From NCBI GenBank assembly GCA_045631485.1, contig JAZQUU010000013.1:1-36110 (forward strand): 36,110 nucleotides of DNA, read 5' to 3'. The position numbers and the translations under genes were made by a program. Source of the stretch: SIG452 sp045631485. Its GTDB lineage: Bacteria; Bacillota; Clostridia; UMGS1840. The notes under the pieces are model-generated. The model ran no database searches. It saw only the letters and a list, made by a program, of their open reading frames with translations, and had not been told where the DNA came from. This document shows, one piece after another, positions 33,442 through 36,110 of the stretch; the first letter of the stretch is position 1, and each line of letters begins with the position of its first letter.

Positions 33442-34269
33442 ATGATGGGAACTTTATATCTTGTTGCTACCCCCATCGGCAATATGGGGGACTTATCTCC
33501 CCGTGCCAAAGAAATATTGGAATCGGCAGACTTAGTTGCCGCCGAGGATACCCGTGTGACGGGAGCGTTGCTCAAAAAGCTTGGCATCGAGAAAAAACTT
33601 GTCAGCTACTATGAGCATAACGCCGCCATGCGAAGCTCCTTGCTTCTTCGTCATTTAGAAGACGGGGAAATTGTCGCCCTTGTCTCCGATGCAGGCACCC
33701 CTGCCATTTCAGACCCGGGGGAAGACATTGTGGAGGAATGCATTCGCCGAAATATTCCCGTGTATCCCATTCCCGGCCCCTGTGCCTTTGTGTGTGCATT
33801 AACGGTGTCGGGATTTTCCACCAAGCAGTTTAGCTTTATCGGATTTTTGTCGGCAAAGCAAAACGACCGCAAAAAAGAGTTGGAAAGCGTAAAACATCGG
33901 GAAGAAACCCTGATTTTCTACGAAGCACCCCACCGTTTGCTCAAAACACTTTCTGATATGAAAGAGGTGTTCGGGCAGGAAAGACGGGTATCGGTTTCCC
34001 GTGAAATCACAAAAAAATTTGAAGAACACATTCGAGGCACCTTGGAAGAAGTGCTGACCCATTTTGAAACCAATCCCGTGAAAGGGGAATTTGTAATTGT
34101 GGCAGAGGGCGGCACCAAAGAAGAAAGCAGCTTAAATCAACTGTCATTGGAGGAACATCTGGAGTTTTATCTGAATAGCGGACTTTCCCAAAAGGATGCG
34201 ATTAAGCAAATCGCTCAGGACAGAAACTTGCCCAAACGGGAAGTATATGCCCATTTTCATAAGGATTAA
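33442..34269 (+). CDS. rsmI: 16S rRNA (cytidine-1402-2'-O)-methyltransferase RsmI
   Basis: RsmI methylates the ribose of C1402 in the decoding centre. The 275-residue protein has GTLYLVATPIGNMGDLSPRA, AEDTRVTGALL, LVSDAGTPAISDPG and PIPGPCAFVCALTVSG, all standard for the tetrapyrrole-methylase fold. FYEAPHRLLKTL and the SREITKKFEE segment follow. An open frame runs back into trmN6, but ATG 33442 has AGGAG upstream. It is the last gene before a strong terminator. Confidence 0.97.
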   Translation: MMGTLYLVATPIGNMGDLSPRAKEILESADLVAAEDTRVTGALLKKLGIEKKLVSYYEHNAAMRSSLLLRHLEDGEIVALVSDAGTPAISDPGEDIVEECIRRNIPVYPIPGPCAFVCALTVSGFSTKQFSFIGFLSAKQNDRKKELESVKHREETLIFYEAPHRLLKTLSDMKEVFGQERRVSVSREITKKFEEHIRGTLEEVLTHFETNPVKGEFVIVAEGGTKEESSLNQLSLEEHLEFYLNSGLSQKDAIKQIAQDRNLPKREVYAHFHKD

Positions 34270-34302
34270 AAAAAACCGTGGAATATTTTCCACGGTTTTT
34301 TA
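34270..34302 (+). terminator. rsmI terminator
   Basis: ACCGTGGAA (34275-34283), a TATT loop and TTCCACGGT (34288-34296) form a perfect 9-bp stem followed by a T run, directly after the rsmI stop. Confidence 0.92.
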
Positions 34303-34309
34303 GTGAGAA

Positions 34310-34354
34310 AAAAGAAACAAAAGAAACAAAAGAAACAAAAGAAACGAAAAAAAC
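34310..34354. repeat. AAAAGAAAC tandem repeat
   Basis: Four perfect 9-bp copies of AAAAGAAAC (34310-34345) are followed by a degenerate fifth. The repeat sits between the rsmI terminator and the hairpin that closes rpsU. It is a short A-rich minisatellite with no spacers, so it is not a CRISPR. Confidence 0.9.
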
Positions 34355-34386
34355 AAAAAAGCAGTTCCCCATAAGGAACTGCTTTT
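34353..34386 (-). terminator. Likely rpsU terminator
   Basis: GCAGTTCC (34361-34368) pairs with GGAACTGC (34375-34382) around a 6-nt loop. On the minus strand it is followed by six T. It lies about 125 bp beyond the rpsU stop. The stretch 34387-34511 between them has no gene I can support, only a small CGGAGT/ACTCCG hairpin. Confidence 0.75.
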
Positions 34387-34511
34387 GGTAATTCACTATC
34401 CTGCAATTTATGATATCATCAGAGCGCACTGACCATCTGCGAGGAATGGTACATCATGCGGAGTAAACTCCGAAAAGGTTAGTGGAATTAGGGATGAGAA
34501 GAGAAAAATTC

Positions 34512-34688
34512 TTACTTGAATTTTCTTTTTCTTGCTTCTTCGGATTTTTTCTTTCTTTTAACGCTGGGTTTTACATAATGTTCTCTTTTTCTGATTTCAG
34601 AAAGAACACCTGCTTTTGCACACTGTCTTTTAAATCTTTTTAATGCGTTATCTAAAGACTCGTTATCTTTTAATCTGATTTCTGCCAT
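34512..34688 (-). CDS. rpsU: 30S ribosomal protein bS21
   Basis: The 58-residue basic protein begins MAEIRLKDNESLDNALKRF and contains the bS21 pattern REHYVKPSVKRKKKSEEARK. It binds the 30S platform near the anti-Shine-Dalgarno. The frame is open further upstream, but ATG 34688 has GGAGGAGGG 8-9 nt before it and matches the family start. It is transcribed alone from a consensus promoter. Confidence 0.96.
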   Translation of the reverse strand: MAEIRLKDNESLDNALKRFKRQCAKAGVLSEIRKREHYVKPSVKRKKKSEEARKRKFK

Positions 34689-34760
34689 TGGTTTGTCCCT
34701 CCTCCCGTAAACGCAATCAGTTACGCCGGATAGATTGTGTATCATAAATTCACAAATGAT

Positions 34761-34789
34761 ATTATAATATATAATGTTTGCGATGTCAA
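34761..34789 (-). promoter_or_regulatory. rpsU promoter, perfect consensus
   Basis: TTGACA (34789-34784) and TATAAT (34766-34761) are separated by 17 bp on the minus strand, the full sigma-A consensus. It lies in the 309-bp divergent gap 34689-34997, which otherwise holds only the promoter of the next gene. Confidence 0.93.
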
Positions 34790-34875
34790 CATTTTTTTTA
34801 ATTTTTTTGCATTTTTTTTGATTTGGTGCCAAGCAGGAAGAATCTGACAAAATTTGACGAAAATCCGAATACCTC

Positions 34876-34905
34876 TTGACAAAGACCGCCACGGGTTGAT
34901 ACAAT
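34876..34905 (+). promoter_or_regulatory. Promoter of the PRK06851-like ATPase gene
   Basis: TTGACA (34876-34881) and TACAAT (34900-34905) are separated by 18 bp, giving a leader of about 85 nt. Confidence 0.82.
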
Positions 34906-34997
34906 CAAAGTAACACAGAATCTTCACCGTGGGAAATCCTTTTGCATAGAATGGTTATAAATCCATTGTAATCACTTCTGATTTGGGAGGAAATTCT

Positions 34998-36032
34998 ATG
35001 CAACATCTGACTCATTATTTTCCGGGCGGCAACACGCCGGAAGGCTTTTACAGTTATTATCATGAGATTTTGGAGAAATCTTCGGTGGGGAAATTAGCCG
35101 TAATCAAAGGCGGTCCCGGCACGGGGAAGTCCACTTTTTTAAAGAAACTGGGCAGAGCCTTGCAAAAGCAAGGGGAGTTTGTCACCTGTCTTCATTGTTC
35201 TTCAGACCCCGACTCTTTGGACGGCATCTTTCTTCCGCAATATAATTCTTTGGTGATGGACGGCACCGCTCCCCACATCACAGATGCCCGATACCCGGGT
35301 GCCTGCGACATTGTGCTGAACTTTTGCGATTTTATCGGTGACATTTCGGACAAAGAAACCGCTCTTAGCGAAAGTGCCTTGGCAAAAAACGCTTTTTCGG
35401 AAGGCTACTGCTATTTAAAAAGTGCCAAAGCCTTACTGGAACTGATGCACGCCCGCAGTGAGCAAGTCTTATTGGAAGATGAAATACGCTTGTTTGCTTC
35501 CGATATTGCCAAACGGATTTCGTCTGCCTCTGCCGACGGCTACCGAAAAACGGTGTTTCTCTCTGCCATCACCGCAGACGGCTTTCGCAATTATCTGGCA
35601 GAAAATCTCCAAGACTACCACATTATAGCATTAGATACTCAGGTGGGAGACGCCTCCTGTCGGGTGATGGAAGCGGTGCAATCTGCGTGCAGTCTTCGCA
35701 ATGCAGATATGATTATCTGCCCTTGCCCCATGAATCCCAAAAAGACGGAACATCTGTTGTTTCCCTCTGCCAATCTGGCACTCGTCACCTCCAATACCTA
35801 TCACACCTGCCACGGTGCAGATGAAATTGTAAGCTTTTCCGACTTTGTTGCCCACCGCAGACCTTGTCGCACTCCCGAAATTATGGTTGATGGCATTCTG
35901 CAACTTGCAATTCAGACATTTTCTAAGGCACGAGAACATCATAACCGTCTGGAAGAACTTTATAAAGCCGCAACCGATTATTCCAAAATTGAATCATTTT
36001 ATCAAAAAACACTTGACTTTTTGCTGAACTGA
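34998..36032 (+). CDS. PRK06851-like two-domain P-loop ATPase
   Basis: The 344-residue protein has an N-terminal P-loop KGGPGTGKST (residues 38-46) followed by HCSSDPDSLDGIFLPQ and VMDGTAPH. This is the pattern I associate with the PRK06851 family of uncharacterised ATPases. A second half starts with KTVFLSAITADGFRNYL (185-200). Where that half normally has another P-loop, the sequence reads LDTQVGDASCRVM (212-224), so the second site appears degenerate. ATG 34998 has GGGAGG upstream. It is transcribed from its own promoter, divergent from rpsU, and is followed by palindromic repeats. Function is unknown. Confidence 0.75.
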   Translation: MQHLTHYFPGGNTPEGFYSYYHEILEKSSVGKLAVIKGGPGTGKSTFLKKLGRALQKQGEFVTCLHCSSDPDSLDGIFLPQYNSLVMDGTAPHITDARYPGACDIVLNFCDFIGDISDKETALSESALAKNAFSEGYCYLKSAKALLELMHARSEQVLLEDEIRLFASDIAKRISSASADGYRKTVFLSAITADGFRNYLAENLQDYHIIALDTQVGDASCRVMEAVQSACSLRNADMIICPCPMNPKKTEHLLFPSANLALVTSNTYHTCHGADEIVSFSDFVAHRRPCRTPEIMVDGILQLAIQTFSKAREHHNRLEELYKAATDYSKIESFYQKTLDFLLN

Positions 36033-36035
36033 AAC

Positions 36036-36110
36036 GGAACGGATCAATCCGTTCCCTACAAGATATCTTATATTTTATCATCCCGTAGGGGAGGGGTTCC
36101 ATCCCCTCCC
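36036..36110. repeat. Nested inverted repeats at the window edge
   Basis: GGAACGGAT (36036-36044) and ATCCGTTCC (36047-36055) form a 9-bp stem. CCCTAC (36054-36059) pairs with GTAGGG (36085-36090), and GGGAGGGG (36089-36096) pairs with CCCCTCCC (36103-36110). No T run follows. It looks like part of a dispersed palindromic repeat cut by the window end. Confidence 0.7.

Noticed and set aside
34310..34354. CRISPR array
   Set aside because: The 9-bp units are directly adjacent with no spacers and no cas genes are nearby.

Overview
The window looks like a chromosomal segment of an uncultured, probably gut-associated Clostridia (Bacillota). The evidence is spoVG directly ahead of glmU-type and prs genes, a SCIFF-type radical SAM maturase, an SLH surface protein with a Pro-Thr linker, a Gram-positive LexA box at recA, an FMN riboswitch ahead of ribU, and strong purine-rich ribosome binding sites with frequent TTG and GTG starts. 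I see no rRNA, tRNA, phage, insertion sequence or CRISPR array. Genus and order cannot be set from the sequence alone.

Layout. 1-1296 (+): the 3' end of cinA, then SOS-boxed recA. 1358-3922 (-): cdaA-cdaR, then a FMN riboswitch and ribU. 4117-5370 (+): murA. 5423-11816 (-): dgt-proC-DUF6062-like, spoVG, a stand-alone GlmU acetyltransferase half plus prs, then plsX-acpP. 12038-26285 (+): a long co-directional run with pyrB-pyrC-pyrF-pyrK-pyrD, thrS, an Lrp/AsnC regulator with an aminotransferase, trmL, the SCIFF maturase, coaE, an M18 aminopeptidase with an internal stop, era and mntP. 26244-28958 (-): an ECF-S-like membrane protein and a NAGPA-type phosphodiester glycosidase. 29247-34269 (+): an SLH protein, a divergent 5'-nucleotidase-like protein, a membrane-anchored protein, trmN6 and rsmI. 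34512-34688 (-): rpsU. 34998-36032 (+): a PRK06851-like ATPase.

Most of the window is core metabolism: de novo pyrimidine synthesis, PRPP supply, peptidoglycan precursors, c-di-AMP signalling, phospholipid and ACP supply, and tRNA/rRNA modification. The less ordinary parts are the following. The GlmU half sits at the ancestral spoVG-glmU-prs position without its uridylyltransferase domain, behind a leader that can fold over its own Shine-Dalgarno. A cell-surface locus is built around two divergent promoters (NAGPA protein on one side; SLH protein, degenerate nucleotidase and membrane protein on the other). The SCIFF maturase has no adjacent precursor. A TAA replaces an expected tyrosine codon in the M18 aminopeptidase. 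Several long imperfect palindromes sit between genes of the (+) run. A DUF6062-like protein carries two equally spaced CxxC/CxxH modules. None of these is proven to be a new system. The surface locus and the GlmU leader are the best candidates for follow-up.
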